Shown: positions 1 to 11,288 of the stretch, piece after piece | Numbering within the stretch: the stretch's first letter is position 1 | Layout: each line of letters begins with the position of its first letter | Assembly: GCA_030248195.1 (NCBI GenBank) | Contig: JASAND010011303.1 | Span: 1-64,000, forward strand | Direction: 5' to 3' | DNA: 64,000 bases | Source: Trissonchulus latispiculum | Lineage: Eukaryota; Nematoda; Enoplea; Enoplida; Ironidae | Notes under the pieces: generated by a model | Told to the model about the DNA's origin: nothing | Seen by the model: the letters and a program-made list of their open reading frames with translations, nothing else | Databases searched by the model: none | Program-made: the position numbers and the translations under genes

Positions 1-156
1 CTATAAAAACTATTTTATGGTTTAAAAGTATTTTCACTTTAAAAGCTTCAAAAGCTTATTGAGTTTATTCTCTACAGTTCACCCTTTACAGCTCATGAGT
101 ACATACACGCTTTAAGCTAGCAATTCAAAGGAAAGCTAATGTGAATTGTTAATGAT

Positions 157-2663
157 TTATTTGTTTATGTTCATTCTGGAGAAGGCATCATTCAAATTCT
201 CACGCTTTCGCTTTATGAAAGTGGCAGTTGTGATAGACTTGTCGTATCGTCGCAACATTGCCTGAACCGTATGCAAGGGAACATTGTGTGTAGATTTTTC
301 AGAGCACTTTCTGAAAGAAACAAAGATCCTCTAAGACTTGAATAAAAATAATTGCGGCAAAGCATATTAAAATTTCGCTCTGTTTCAAGCTAAGTGTTCA
401 CGTGAAGCAACAGCAAAAGGCTGCACTAATCCGAATAAAAGGTTGTTTATGGACAGGGTAGTAAGCTCCGTGCCGTAAGACCCGGTGAAAAACGTTTGGG
501 CCCGGCCCGCAGCCAGATGACATGCGATATCCGTTCTCGCTATCAACTGTATTCTCACTATCCCAAGAATACATACAAACTGAGGCAGCGTTCGATAACT
601 TCACCAAACATTAACGTTAACGTTTTTCTAGGAATTCTCCTTAAATTTAACTACAGAATTCCCATTTAGAAAGCTATCAGATGGTTTGCTGACTCTAAGA
701 GTGAAATAATCGGGTGTACACTAATACATACGAAGTTTTTACAGAAACATCGCATTTCACTGACAATTAAACAAAGACATCAAGCTATATTTTAGACAAT
801 GCAGCAGTATTTGGGGTCTGGACTTGTAGGATGAACCCGGTGTTGAAAGTGGGTGTCGATCCTAGACTGTTGTGAACCCTGAATGTGGTTGTGGACCCTA
901 AACGTTTCAATCGAAACTATCCTAAAACTGCTTTTATACTAGGAAGCACGTTATGTTTCAAATAAAATCTTGTTCCAGCTATAGTCCTACTTTTCTAAAT
1001 AAAGGGAAAATTCTAGTTCAGTTACAAAATGCTGCATTATTACTATTATATAACTAAAATATAGATTTAACAGTCAATACTTTGCATCAAATTTCCATTC
1101 TGTCTGCGGCTCTATCACATGAATCCGATATCCGTAGTTTTCCGCCATGTCGCTATAATCTTCCATTTCCCAATATTCCGTATTTGTATTGTCGATTATT
1201 AGAGGGCTTACATGCTCTGAAACGAAAAATTCGTAATTTATAAGAAGAAAAAGGTAAATTACATGGTATAAACCGTCAAAGTAACAAAAACTATGGTCTT
1301 AGGCGCCATCTGGATGTTCTTGCTGCGAGGGTTGATTTTGGGAAGGAACCGAATACGCTGCGCGGTACTTCAATCTGTGCCCTACTCCTATAACCAGCAT
1401 CAGCAGAAAATGCAGAGCTGCCAGTTTACAACAGGAACTGGATTTGTTTGGGTTGAATACCAAACCGAAGCTCGGAATTTGTATAATTTTAAGGGCTATA
1501 GGGACTGCTGACACTTTCAGCTGGGTTTATTGTCTTCATCTAAAACAAGACAGACACCAGAAACGGAGACAGGCCCGTAGGACCTACAATTTAGGCCAAT
1601 ATAAAAAAATCACTAAATGATGATATAACAGTTGAGACCCCTTAATAGGAACAATTCAAGTTGTGGTCTATAAACGGGGCAGAAAATTTTCTTTACTTGT
1701 CAGGCTTCTCTCAGTCCGATTTTTATTCCATCCATGAGCTTCTTCCAATTGGCTTGGATCAAAGCGATAAGCAGATTTTCTTTGGAAAAAATCATCAGTA
1801 CTCAGAATGGATCCCTGATGTTGTAAAGCTCGTGCAAGCGTTGTTTTACCACTACCCGGAAGACCTCGCATTAAAATAATTACCCGTTTACCTAAAATCA
1901 GCAAACATGAAATAAGTATTTTTAATGCTCACAGGCTCACAGGATGCAGTGCACACGCCATATTTATACTAGTTTCTTAGTAGGCAACATTTTTGATTGT
2001 CATAAAGTATAATTTACTAAGTCTCATAGAGTCAGACATCACACAAGTTGTTAAAGTTTACAGTGTTCTTTAAACACACCATGTGCACTCTCGAGCGTTT
2101 TGAATAATATTTATATAAATCAACATTCTCCTCCAGGTCAGTAAATGTAATATTCTGCAACTTTTAAATTTTAAAGGCGACTTAAAAATCAATTCAGCGA
2201 TGTAGATTTAAAGACATTCCTCGTTTGGATTTGCACACTTCAAAACGTTAATCACGGGTTAGATTAACTTTTAAACAGACACTGATGCAGTCCCCAAAAT
2301 TTGATAACGTATATATAATGGCAAGAGTGCATAATTACATTATATATAAGAAGAATTAATATGATACATGTGTATGTCTTCTATAATATAAGTAATTTAT
2401 TACTGACTCTTGATAATGGCCTATGTTCTTGATTCAAATTATATTTAACTTTTCGTATGTGTCAGTCGTGGCAAATTTTGGTATAGATTATACAACGTGA
2501 AAGCAACATGATGACATAGGAAACAATAAATTTCAGCAAAACTAATTCGAATCTGAATTTTTAGCACTTCAGTCTTACCATTATGAATATCATTAACGGC
2601 ACTTTTAACTGAATAGCAGTCAGCAGGCACTAGTTCCAGGCTACGACAGCGGTGATCTGTCAT
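157..2663 (-). CDS. N4BP2L-like P-loop kinase-type protein, complete four-exon gene
   Basis: Exons read on the minus strand are 2663-2579, 1891-1697, 1216-1081 and 310-157. All junctions are GT-AG, phases join without a break, and the total is 570 nt (189 codons plus stop). A Walker A motif GLPGSGKT lies near residues 38-45, followed by [25 protein letters not shown] and a tail with HNVP and MLRRYDKS. This order is the signature of the N4BP2-like (AAA_33) family, related to polynucleotide kinases. Vertebrate N4BP2L1/2 have the same domain in a similarly short protein. The start at 2663 gives an in-frame first exon that joins at phase 1. A splice-acceptor-like TTTTCAG ends at 2696, 32 nt upstream of the start, so a leader exon or spliced leader is possible. 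An AATAAA overlaps the stop at 160-155. Cell role is not established for the family; nucleotide-dependent phosphotransfer is inferred. Family call is strong, exon ends fairly sure. Confidence 0.85.
398..530. repeat. Short GC-rich GGGCCCGGCCCG fragment in intron 3 of the N4BP2L-like gene
   Basis: Around 485-520 the AT-rich intron contains a GGGCCCGGCCCG tract like the subterminal sequence of the hAT-like elements at 3.8-4.5 kb and 35.9-36.9 kb. No inverted repeat or target duplication was found, so it is read as a relic. The 69-residue open frame crossing it has no coding support. Confidence 0.3.
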
Positions 2664-2699
2664 GCTAACATGTGATAAGAGGCTGATAGCTGGGACTGA

Positions 2700-3800
2700 A
2701 AATGACAAAAGCAATTTTGTGAATTACTGAAGCGTTGCTTACATCGAACCAGTCCTGTCAAAAAGAACTGTCAAAACAATCTACACAGTGCGAAATTCAG
2801 TTGATACTGTTTTTGTTGAAATAATTTCTGCTCCCTGTTAGAAGAAAAGTGCCATGGTAACGAACGAATGTAGATAGCTGATAGCTGAGTTATACTCCAG
2901 GCTGGTCCTAGTCTGAAAGCAAAATGGTTAGCTTGGTCTTAGTGTTAGCATAAACGTCATCCAGAAAATCAGTTCATATTCTGCTGAGTAGGAGAACCAC
3001 AAGTCCTGTTTTGCTGAGAACTTGCAAAAATAAGAAATTCAGCTCATGGCGCTTAACGTGGAGCAGTGAAACAGCTAATTATACCAACAGTGCTAATTGC
3101 ACTATATATAAGAAGACACAGTAAACAGTAAAAATGTACGTATGCGATAGGTTGCAGGATTAGCAACTCGATTAAGAACCGTGTCAAAAATAAAGTTGTG
3201 TAAAGTGTAAACGATTGAATTTACGATTTTCAAACGTTTGCTTTCAATATTACACTATTTCTAAACGTTTTTATGGGATTGTTTTTGTTACGAGGGTTAT
3301 AGGTTCCGCCTGCAATATGTCTATGTTAAGTTTAGCACGCTTTGGAGAATACATAAAAAGTTAAGGATATGGTGTTTGGTGCACTGTAACACAAGCGTAA
3401 GTTGTAGCACTGCCAGCAGTACTCCCAGAGTTAAATGCACACTATAGCAGGCGAGTGCCCCTTCACGAGGGCTTCGCCTGCCAGTGAGCTCACAAACTTC
3501 TGTGAGCGCAACAAGCAGTGTTACGACTGGCTTGTAATGGCTCAAAAAATCGAAGACATTTCGACTTCTGTATGTCATGCCTTTAAAGACTTACATATCT
3601 TCTGAAATTTCAGTCGTTTATATACTATCCAACCTAATTTGCATATTTATGTTCGTGAAAAGTATTGAGAAATGGGAGAAATTCTTGATGAGTGAAGTCT
3701 GTTGTGTTGGCTGCCAGCAGTCAAGCTGCATACTCCGGCAGGAGAGCAGCGAAAGCTGGCCGTGCAGGTGTACTACGCATTCAATTGTATACGCACGCGG
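2700..3800. other. Intergenic stretch with no recognised gene
   Basis: AT-rich sequence with scattered stops in all frames. The longest open frame (3578-3321, minus, 85 residues) is rich in Leu and Val but shows no family motif, splice context or poly(A) signal. It is not called as a gene. Confidence 0.4.
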
Positions 3801-3808
3801 TTGTATCA

Positions 3809-4535
3809 AGTTGTTCCCGGGCCGTGTAACGGGCTCCGGGCCAGGGCCGGGCATGGGCCCGGACCCGTTAAAATTTTTAGGGCCCGCTACAAGGCCCAGG
3901 CCCGGTCACCGGGCCAAAAATAGGTTTTTCAAAAGCAAAATTGCTTTCTGAAGCCTCATCGGAGTATTATTTTATTACTACCGGGACAATTTAAAATTCC
4001 GCATATGTTTCCAAAATTCTCTCACGATTTTTCCCTACTTAAAGTATCTAGTCTGCGTCCCCACTATCGAACGATAGCCTTATCGGTGCACTTTAAAGTT
4101 TACTACAATGGTCCAATTTATCTTATGGAGCAAACGTTGAAATCATTTCATTAGCATAAGGGCTCTTTGAACTGAGACAAGCTATCGATTTTTGAGTTAG
4201 TCGTGGACTATTAGTAAATAAATGAAAAGTAGATGTCCTCCTCAAAAAGATCGAAAATGGTTTCAATTAAAATCGACAATGTTAATTTTCAAGTTATTGG
4301 TATTTAGCAAATGTGGAAGGAGACAGCGTAACTATGTATATATGTAACCATAATAAATGCAGTGTTATTCCTAAAATCACATATTATATACTTAGAATTG
4401 TATACAGACGACAAACTACGTTTTAGACCTTGTAGCGGGCCGCCGAGCCCGGGCCCCGGGCCGTGTAGTGGAGCCCGGCCCAGTTGTCCTCGTAGGCCCG
4501 GGCCCGGCTCGGAGAATTTCTTATCGGAACAACCC
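3809..4535. mobile_element. Non-autonomous hAT-like element with GGGCCC-rich ends
   Basis: About 727 bp. The left end reads AGTTGTTCCCGGGCCG and the right end finishes ATCGGAACAACCC, so the tips are inverted copies of GTTGTTCC. The flanks are TTGTATCA on the left and TAGTATCA on the right, an 8-bp target duplication with one mismatch, as expected for hAT. GGGCCCGGGCC tracts fill about 100 bp at each end, a known look of some hAT TIRs. The interior is AT-rich with no transposase frame. Confidence 0.65.
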
Positions 4536-4624
4536 TAGTATCATGATTTGGTTACACTGAGTCATGTTGCAAGAAGGACTTAAGGCTTCCTAAAATTCTA
4601 GATTGACGTAGCAATCCGATGCTA

Positions 4625-5511
4625 TGACTTCGAGCTTGGACTGGGATTATACTGGGAGTAAGGTAGGAGTGACTCAGCTAAATATTACAGAGAAGTATAT
4701 CGTTCAGTATAACTGACAGCGCTCGGTCGATGAAAGAAATACAAGATGTACAAAAAAGTGTAAAGACATAAAAAGGTAAACAAAACCAAAACACGTAGAA
4801 AAGCAAGAATTAAGTATGTCTAAAGCAGACTTGGAGTAGGCTCGGTGTTTACTCAGTGTTTACTTAGTGTTTACTTGGTGTTTACTCAGAGTGACTCGGA
4901 GCATGAAATTAGATATTACAAAGCATAGAAGGTTTTTTTCGAAAATTTGAAACAGGAAAGGATACAAATTAAATAGAAAACTCATACAAGGGCAGGCTCG
5001 GAGTAGGCCCAGGGATAGTTAGGACTGACTCAAGTACAAAAGCTGGGATAGTTTCGTTCGAAAAGTAACAAGTTAAGCTCATGGATGGCAGTTTACAATA
5101 TTAAAAAATTTTGGTGTATGCACGGAGTAAGACAGGAGTGATCAGACATGTGCAGGAGGAGAAATTCTGGGGGGGGGGGTGAGCCGTGTTTTTTTGCCCA
5201 AGTAACCGGAAAAATCCGGATTCTGGGAGGGGGGAGGTGAGGGACCTCTCTGGGGGTGGGGTTAAACCCCACCCAACCCCCCCCCAGCACAGGTATGGGA
5301 GTGACTCGATCACCCAAAAACATAGGGATGACTGGGGGATATGACTCGTAGTATGGCAGAGAGTTACTAGGTGTATGACTGGGTGTTTGTGTGGGCGTAC
5401 AGGATACATGAAAGAAACAAGTAGTATGACTGGGAGTATGACTGGCAGTATATGTGGGCGTACTAGTAGTGGGCTAGAGGTACTAGAGGTAGGATTTAAA
5501 AAACTATATAA
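4625..5511 (+). promoter_or_regulatory. Promoter-like region: repeated TGACT motifs leading to a TATA box
   Basis: TGACT occurs at least ten times on this strand (4625, 4670, 4892, 5026, 5302, 5329, 5342, 5376, 5427, 5439), several as TGACTCA or TGACTCG, the core of AP-1/bZIP sites. A TATATAAA box starts at 5505, and an initiator-like TCAGTC lies about 30 bp further on, before the ATG at 5615. The region also looks like a decayed tandem repeat, so some motif counts may follow from repetition alone. Confidence 0.4.
4845..4888 (+). repeat. Four tandem 11-bp units, each with a TGTTTAC site
   Basis: The unit GTGTTTACTYR repeats four times without gaps, at 4845, 4856, 4867 and 4878. TGTTTAC is the complement of GTAAACA, the consensus bound by FOXO/DAF-16 forkhead factors. 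The 11-bp period places the sites on nearly the same DNA face. Binding is inference. Confidence 0.6.
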
Positions 5512-5614
5512 ACGGTGAAAATTTCTATATCGCGTCAGTCTGGCTTGTTCTGTCGTCGCGAGTGGTCGGAGGAGCTCTGAAGTAATTAAACTCTGGAAGA
5601 TACAAGGAAATACG

Positions 5615-5888
5615 ATGAAAAGCTTTGTCTGTGAATTCTGTCAGAAAATGTTTACCCGGAGGTATAATCACACTAGACGATGTTAAGGAGAAGCGCGACG
5701 GGGAAAAGGCAACCTGTGAGAAATGTGGAAAGAGTTACAGTCAAGAAGACACTATAAAACCGATATATGCAAGCCCGTGCAAGAACCTGCTGCGTATCCA
5801 TACCAGCGTTGTACAAGTAAATTTATACAACTCTTTTGCACTTTTCCTATGTAAAGACTGTGCATATAAATCAGATAATCAGAACTGA
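5615..5888 (+). pseudogene. Broken C2H2-type zinc-finger gene
   Basis: The ATG at 5615 opens a 23-codon frame with CEFCQKMFTRRYNHTRRC, a C-x2-C finger that lacks part of the usual spacing before its His, and stops at 5686. A second finger-like segment, CEKCGKSYSQED, lies downstream in another frame (5730-5765). Together they look like two adjacent zinc fingers separated by small deletions. The TATA box and initiator upstream (5505-5540) fit a transcription start. A functional very short peptide cannot be excluded. No spliced model was found that restores both fingers. Confidence 0.4.
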
Positions 5889-6159
5889 GTTATACGAACG
5901 CTGCACGCTGGGAAGCCGGTCCGTTATCTAAATTGCTGTAGCATACAGATTCCTGCATGCCACAGCAGTGTGTACAGCAGAGCTCCAACCTAGACAGCTC
6001 TGCTGCACACCAAACATTAGGCCTCCCAGGCATGGCAAGCAGTAATGTTGCTGCCACTTCATGTTGAAATTTGTCTAAACTTAGCTGTCAGCTGCAACAT
6101 AAATGAGTAAGGTTTCATCAATTAATGAGAGGTTGAATCGTTGTATAAGTACTTTACAA

Positions 6160-6291
6160 CACACCTTAGCGTTGTTCACTAATTTCTACTGCGTACGTCG
6201 TATGGGAAGCCCTCGTGCGTGGCACTCGTGCCCACACTCGGAGCTTCCCACACGGCGTGCGTATAAATCAGTGAATGCACGCTAAGGTGTG
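6160..6291. repeat. 132-bp fold-back element
   Basis: The left part starts CACACCTTAGCG and the right part ends CGCTAAGGTGTG. Much of the interior (GTACGTCGTATGGGAAG against CTTCCCACACGGCGTGC) is also inverted, so the whole segment forms an imperfect hairpin. No clear target duplication was found. It is probably a MITE. Confidence 0.5.
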
Positions 6292-6299
6292 CTATAAAG

Positions 6300-8225
6300 T
6301 ATACTTAAAACACAAAAGGGATTAGATGGTCGCATGGGAGTACATGCTAATTTCTATAAAGTACTTATGCAAAGAAAATGACCCCGGTTACTGCTCCTTA
6401 AAGAAGATCCGCCAGAGACCTCAGAAGACTACCTGGATCAACAACCTGGACCGATTAGAAACATTTATATTCGAAATTGGGATAAAATCAGGACTAAGTA
6501 CAATCTGGGTCCAGGAATCTAATTTACCTACAACTTTCGTTTGGAAGACAGGAGGGAATCTTACCTTAAGAAACTCCTTTACTCCGTTTGCGATTGTCAA
6601 TTCTACTCCATCAAAATTAACTTCTCATTCGGGTTCATTCTGCAAAATGTTTCGGATCACGAGTTAGTATATACCCTATACTACTTTCGTTTACTTTCAC
6701 TTCGAAAACTATAGTTGTCTGTCTTAGCTAGTGCTTTGTCATGCAGGAGTTGTGGTCGGGGGTTTCCCCCCGCTCATACCTACAATCTCCCCAATCCAAT
6801 AAACATTTTTGGACTCCTTCTGCCCCGGGAAACTTTGGGAAAATGTTGGAGGCACTGTAGGGCACGTTTTGAGTTTTTTACACCTAAATGTTTTCATCCC
6901 CCTACCCCCTTGGGCTCCGGATCTTCAACATTTGGGGGGAAACTGAGTTGAATGTGACCTAGATCTAGCGAGACCTAAAAAATCCAAGCCTGGGAAAACA
7001 TGAAAATATGTACGTATAAGCCAAAATTACAAATCAAAATGGAGGTCTTAGAAAAATTTCTTAAATGTTAAAAATTCTTACTGAGTTGGTACAAAAGACA
7101 CCAGGATTCATTTTTGAACACTAGAAAAAATCTCAGATGGAGAGGGGGTCCAAAAATTTTCTACTTTTTAGACTCAAAAATTTTTTGAAAATGGGGTCTT
7201 TAGAAATAGATTACAAATGACCATACACTAAAACTTTGACTGGCGTTAATACATGTGGGGTAGCCTATTCTAACGCAATTTAAGCAAAATTTTAAAAATT
7301 CTAGCAGGGAGGGAACCTGAAATAAGTTCACAATTTAAACCCCTAAATTATAATTATTTTTATGGCTTAATTTAAAGCAGCCCTGGGAGGCAGCCAGGTA
7401 GACTTTGCTGCTAACTATATAATTTACTTAAATTATAAAATTACCTAGCCTGAAGTTTGATTGTTCACGTGTTCGCCAAAAGGTGATCCTTCCAAATTTG
7501 GGTAATTCTCAGCCTATCTACGACTAAAACTACGGTCGTACAACGTGTTACAACTGTTGATTCCAAGGAGGTATTTTTGACAAAACGTGCGATTTTTAAA
7601 TTTTTAGTTTTGACCCCCACCCAAGTAGATTTCCATTTTTTAGCGATTTGGCTATTTCGCTCACTACTACGTATAAATCCACGAACGTTGAGCATTAAAC
7701 AACGCTAAACTATTGGCGACTGACCAGATGTTTTCCTATTTTTCGCCAGACTTCGTGATCTTTCACTTTTCTGACCGTGGGCTTTTTTGAGTTTTTTATG
7801 AGGCTTCTAATTTTGGTTTTTTGGTACGGACGGTTAGAGCGAAACTCATAGATTAATTCAGCTTTTTATTTCACGCGATTCTAATATATTGTTCGAAAGC
7901 TTTGCCCAAATTTGATATCTTTCGTGTATGTATGTATGCCTCTTTAATAACTGAACTTTCACTTTATTAATTGAAGTCTTCGAATGTTTGATTTAGAGTA
8001 AGTATCTACGGCCTCATATCAAGGCAAGCTAGAATGTACAAGCTATTTTTCTATATTCTTTTCTACGAGTTTTCTAGTTTTTCTTCTTTGTCGGACCACT
8101 TGCCTTTTGCGACCTATATTTCGGCGCAACAACCTTTGGTACAACATCGCGAACACTGGTACAATTGCATTGGATTTATTTTTAATTACGCGCCTAAGTT
8201 ATCACAGTAGCGATTCTTTTCTGAG
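6300..8225. other. Long stretch without a supported gene
   Basis: Open frames at 6326-6667, 6715-6951 and 7695-7465 show no recognisable domain, splice context or biased codon use. The sequence is AT-rich with G- and C-homopolymer patches near 6750-6940. The last few hundred bases may be the LTR and leader of the decayed retroelement that follows, but no LTR boundary could be fixed. Confidence 0.35.
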
Positions 8226-8229
8226 AAAT

Positions 8230-8840
8230 ATGGCTGACACCAAAACTTACCTTGCGTTTTTTAAAAGCTTGAGCCCTTACAATGGTAGAGATATTACCTT
8301 CACCTGGAGTTTTGAGGCAAGTGTCCAACGAATTCTATTCCAGATGTTAACAAGCGAGCTCTTCTTCTTGCAAAGTTTGAGGAAACTATTCATTATAGAT
8401 TTTCTTCTGTTGAAATCCCAAGCACCTACGAAGAAATGGTCACTCGTTTAAAGGCTTTTTACGAACCTGTTGCGTGAACAGCGACTGAACATTCCCGACG
8501 TTTTTTGTTTGTGTTCAGAAGGAAAATGAAAAGGTACAAGATCTTGCCGCTGACTTGGAAAACATTTCTAAAAAGCTTTTCCGAATGACGCTAATAACGT
8601 TAGGTCTACGAATATTTTTGATCAACTACGAAAAGGTCCCCGTTCTGAACTAAAAACGCTGACTGTACCCCTCTTAATTGGTTTAGAAAATTTGAAACAA
8701 ACTATGGAGAAATTGCACAAAATTGTGATCCAGCTTTCAAGGTTGGAGGAAGAACAAGAATCGGATTTGTCAACCGCCCCTTCCACTTCTAAAACAGGAT
8801 TCAAATCGAAAGCTGAAGTCAGTGCATCTCTTACCCCTGT
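8230..8840 (+). pseudogene. Decayed LTR-retrotransposon gag
   Basis: From the ATG at 8230, gag-like coding runs through at least three frame changes (about 8335, 8475-8520 and 8585). Recognisable features are an acidic helical segment around 8365-8390, the typical KAFYEP-like block near 8450, and a later stretch with LRKGP and LENL-type helices ending in a Ser/Thr-rich tail near 8800. This layout is that of Metaviridae (Gypsy-type) capsid domains. No zinc knuckle, protease or pol follows, so only the 5' part of an element remains. Element family is uncertain. Confidence 0.5.
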
Positions 8841-9434
8841 ACCCATTTTTTACTTAAAATCACTATGTTTTGCTAAAAAGTGGCCAAAAAACGTTGTTTC
8901 TGCTAAAATAGTTGTTTTTCGTTAAAATCCGCAAAAATCGAATCAAAATTGCTTTCAAAGGTACTCATAAGAAAAAGTGCTGCCATAAGGGTATGCATTA
9001 ACAGAGAGTCGGGTCCTGGGGGTTGTACCTTGAACTAAAATTTTTACGGGGGCGTGTACCTCAAAAATAATTACTAAAATTTTTCAAAAAATGAACGCTA
9101 ATTTTATAAATTGCAACAAAGTCTTCAATTTCTAGAAAAAATGTAAAAATTGTGGTTGATTTTAACGAAAAGCTAAAAAGTTTAACTAAAAATTCCAGCG
9201 AAGCCGGAAATTTTTTGAAAGTTTAGTGTAAAAACTAATTTTTGCGGCCATTTCTACCTACCGCTTGGTTATTTTTTCCGACGGCGGTAGGGTATGTCCG
9301 ACGGCCGTAGGGCTTGCACCTTGTCCAGGTTGGGAGGGGGCTTGGATCCCCGGACCCCCCCGCGTTAAGCTATTCATAAGGGGTGCCAAAATTTGCTTAC
9401 ACAAGGGTCAGTGAAATTTGACTTCCAGTTCAGG

Positions 9435-10539
9435 TATACGCCCGGATTAAAGATAGTTGACTCTTTCACTTACTTTGGCCCCAGCATTAGCGGCTCGCAA
9501 GGTATCTGTTACTAGCGACATTGGAAACCGCATAGGAAAAGCCTCCCAAACCTTGCACAAGCTTTAAAAACATGTGTTTGCAAGGACCTATCGATCCATC
9601 AAACCTAAGATGAAAGTGTTCAATTCTGCTGTCATACCTATCCTTCTGTACGCTTCAGAGTCCAGGTCCTGCAACAAAGGAGACCTCTCCAAATTGGGTG
9701 TTTTTCAAATGCATGTCCTGCGCTCTATTCTGGGAATAACTTTGCGAGACTGAGTGAAGAATGCCGACATCTGCGCAAGGGGCTGCGACCAGCCAACAAC
9801 CGAAGCTGTTATCCTACGCCGGCGTTTGCGGTGGCTTGGCCTTGTCGCCCGGATGCCAAATGACCGCCTGTGAAAAGCCATCTGACGAGATCCAAAACCA
9901 GCTGATTGGCGACGTTTTATAAATGCTGCCAAACGTACCTGGGACACTCCTGTTGTAAAAGATCTTGATTGGCTAAGGACTACATATGGCTCGGTGGTTG
10001 GGAGTAAAGCCCGGTTCACACTGCACATGGTTTAAGGTTTAAGGTTTAAGGTTAAACATGTTTATTTGTGCTGAAGCGTTCACATTGGAAGGTTTAAGGT
10101 TTAAGGTTTAAGGTTTTAGGTTTAAGGTTTAAGGTTTAAGAAAGCCGAGTTAAAATATTTTAATTTTGTATTTAGGTTTAAGCTTCCTACGTCTTATATA
10201 TAGAAGATTTATTTAATAGTTTTCGTTATATATATTGTAGAATCCCTTACGTGTGCACAGAACTAAAAAATTTTAAAATCCATAAAGATTTGAATGCACA
10301 CTGTTTGCTACAAGAAACCACGTGATATTCAGACATTCCTTAAACCTTGTTTAAACCTTAAATCTTAAACCTTAAACCCTAAACCTAAAACCTTAAACCT
10401 TAAACCTATTGCAGTGTGAACCGGGCTTAACTCCTCGACGAGCATGATTGAAGATGTGGCTACACATCGGGCTCAGTGGAGGCGTATTGTTTGGGGACAC
10501 GTCACCGCGGGTGCTGATCCTGTTCTCCGGCGTTGTTAG
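9435..10539 (+). pseudogene. 3' end of a non-LTR retrotransposon (LINE) reverse-transcriptase ORF
   Basis: Short frames joined by shifts give the pattern of the C-terminal part of LINE ORF2: VDSFTYFG, SDIGNRIGKASQTLHK, a YASES-type block, LEVFQ..LRSILGI, and RRRLRWLG near 9820. After removal of the inserted MITE (10008-10427) the frame continues to a TAG at 10537-10539. The 5' reverse-transcriptase core, the endonuclease and any poly(A) tail are absent. It is a dead, 5'-truncated copy of an RTE- or CR1-like LINE; which clade is not decided. Confidence 0.65.
10008..10427. mobile_element. Harbinger-like MITE with GGTTTAA repeats
   Basis: Perfect 18-bp terminal inverted repeats AGCCCGGTTCACACTGCA lie at 10008-10025 and 10410-10427, flanked by TAA on both sides (10005-10007 and 10428-10430). 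A 3-bp TAA duplication and short TIRs fit PIF/Harbinger. Next to each TIR are runs of GGTTTAA on the left and the complementary TTAAACC on the right. The element splits a LINE reading frame, and removing it plus one TAA restores that frame, which fixes both ends. Confidence 0.85.
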
Positions 10540-10738
10540 GTAAGTCAAATAAGTAAAATTATGAAACGATTAACTGGGAACAACCCTGCCTAGCTCCATC
10601 CTTTATTCCTCGACTTATATGTAGCTGCATTACAGAATGTTTAATAAAATTTAAACGTGATTCATGAATTCTGTCATCTTCAGACAAAGCTCAAAAGAAA
10701 TCAGCACTTTGCATTCCCAATTTATAATCTTTAATATT

Positions 10739-10802
10739 CTGCATACATTGAAATCCTATTTTATAGGTAGAAACCTATAAAATAGGATTTCAATGTATGC
10801 AG
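10739..10802. repeat. Perfect 30-bp inverted repeat with a 4-nt loop
   Basis: The arms 10739-10768 and 10773-10802 are exact complements, with the loop AGAA between them. Transcribed, it would fold into a perfect 30-bp hairpin. It may be a minimal MITE or a small-RNA precursor; perfect pairing is unusual for a conserved animal microRNA, so a recent inverted duplication is more likely. Confidence 0.7.
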
Positions 10803-11081
10803 TTCTGACTTGAAATGATGACCTAAAATTTTTCAAATTTAATGGCAGAACTCAGAATAGCAAGCACGGTGTCCTCCTAAGCAAGAAAGCCAAAAATTCC
10901 CAAGTTCTAACAGTCCCAAGCTCATCAGAAAATAATAGCAACACAAGTCAAACAAGATTTATTATTACAACTGATACCCAATCTATGTAGCTAGTTTCAT
11001 ACTATCCAAAACATCATTCAGCCGCTTCATTGCATTTAGATCGATTAAATTAAGGCTTCCAAGGCTTTATTAGTGCTTGGT

Positions 11082-11288
11082 TCAGCCACAGGAGTACTGA
11101 AAACCACTGCAACATCTGTAGCCGCAGAACTTGGCACAGCATGGTGCTAATTGGAAGCCTCGTTTGGCAAGTTCTCCCATGCTGCTTCGATCTAGTAGCA
11201 ATAAACCAGCATTTGCGACTGATAACTGTCCGAGTATGAAAAACGTAATCAATAAGCAGCACAATTTTGATAGCGGCAAAGTTGACAT
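11082..11288 (-). CDS. Precursor of a small secreted Cys-rich peptide, probably amidated
   Basis: The ATG at 11288 opens a 68-residue frame. Residues 1-27 form a signal peptide (hydrophobic LLITFFILG core, ending VANA). Residues 28-43 are a short pro-segment ending in the dibasic site LAKR. Residues 44-68 are a 25-residue peptide with six cysteines spaced CC-x3-C-x3-CC-x6-C, ending in Gly just before the stop, the usual signal for C-terminal amidation. AATAAA lies at 11071-11066, about 11 nt after the stop. A splice acceptor TTTGCAG ends at 11297, and a CCAG/GTATAG donor at 11350/11349 gives a 53-bp intron after a non-coding first exon. The layout is that of a neuropeptide, antimicrobial or toxin-like peptide. 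No named family was recognised, so activity is unknown. Confidence 0.7.
   Translation of the reverse strand: MSTLPLSKLCCLLITFFILGQLSVANAGLLLLDRSSMGELAKRGFQLAPCCAKFCGYRCCSGFQYSCG

Noticed and set aside
5093..5409. Pro-rich minus-strand frames
   Set aside because: Arise from poly-G and GGGGTGGG tracts, with no domain or start context.
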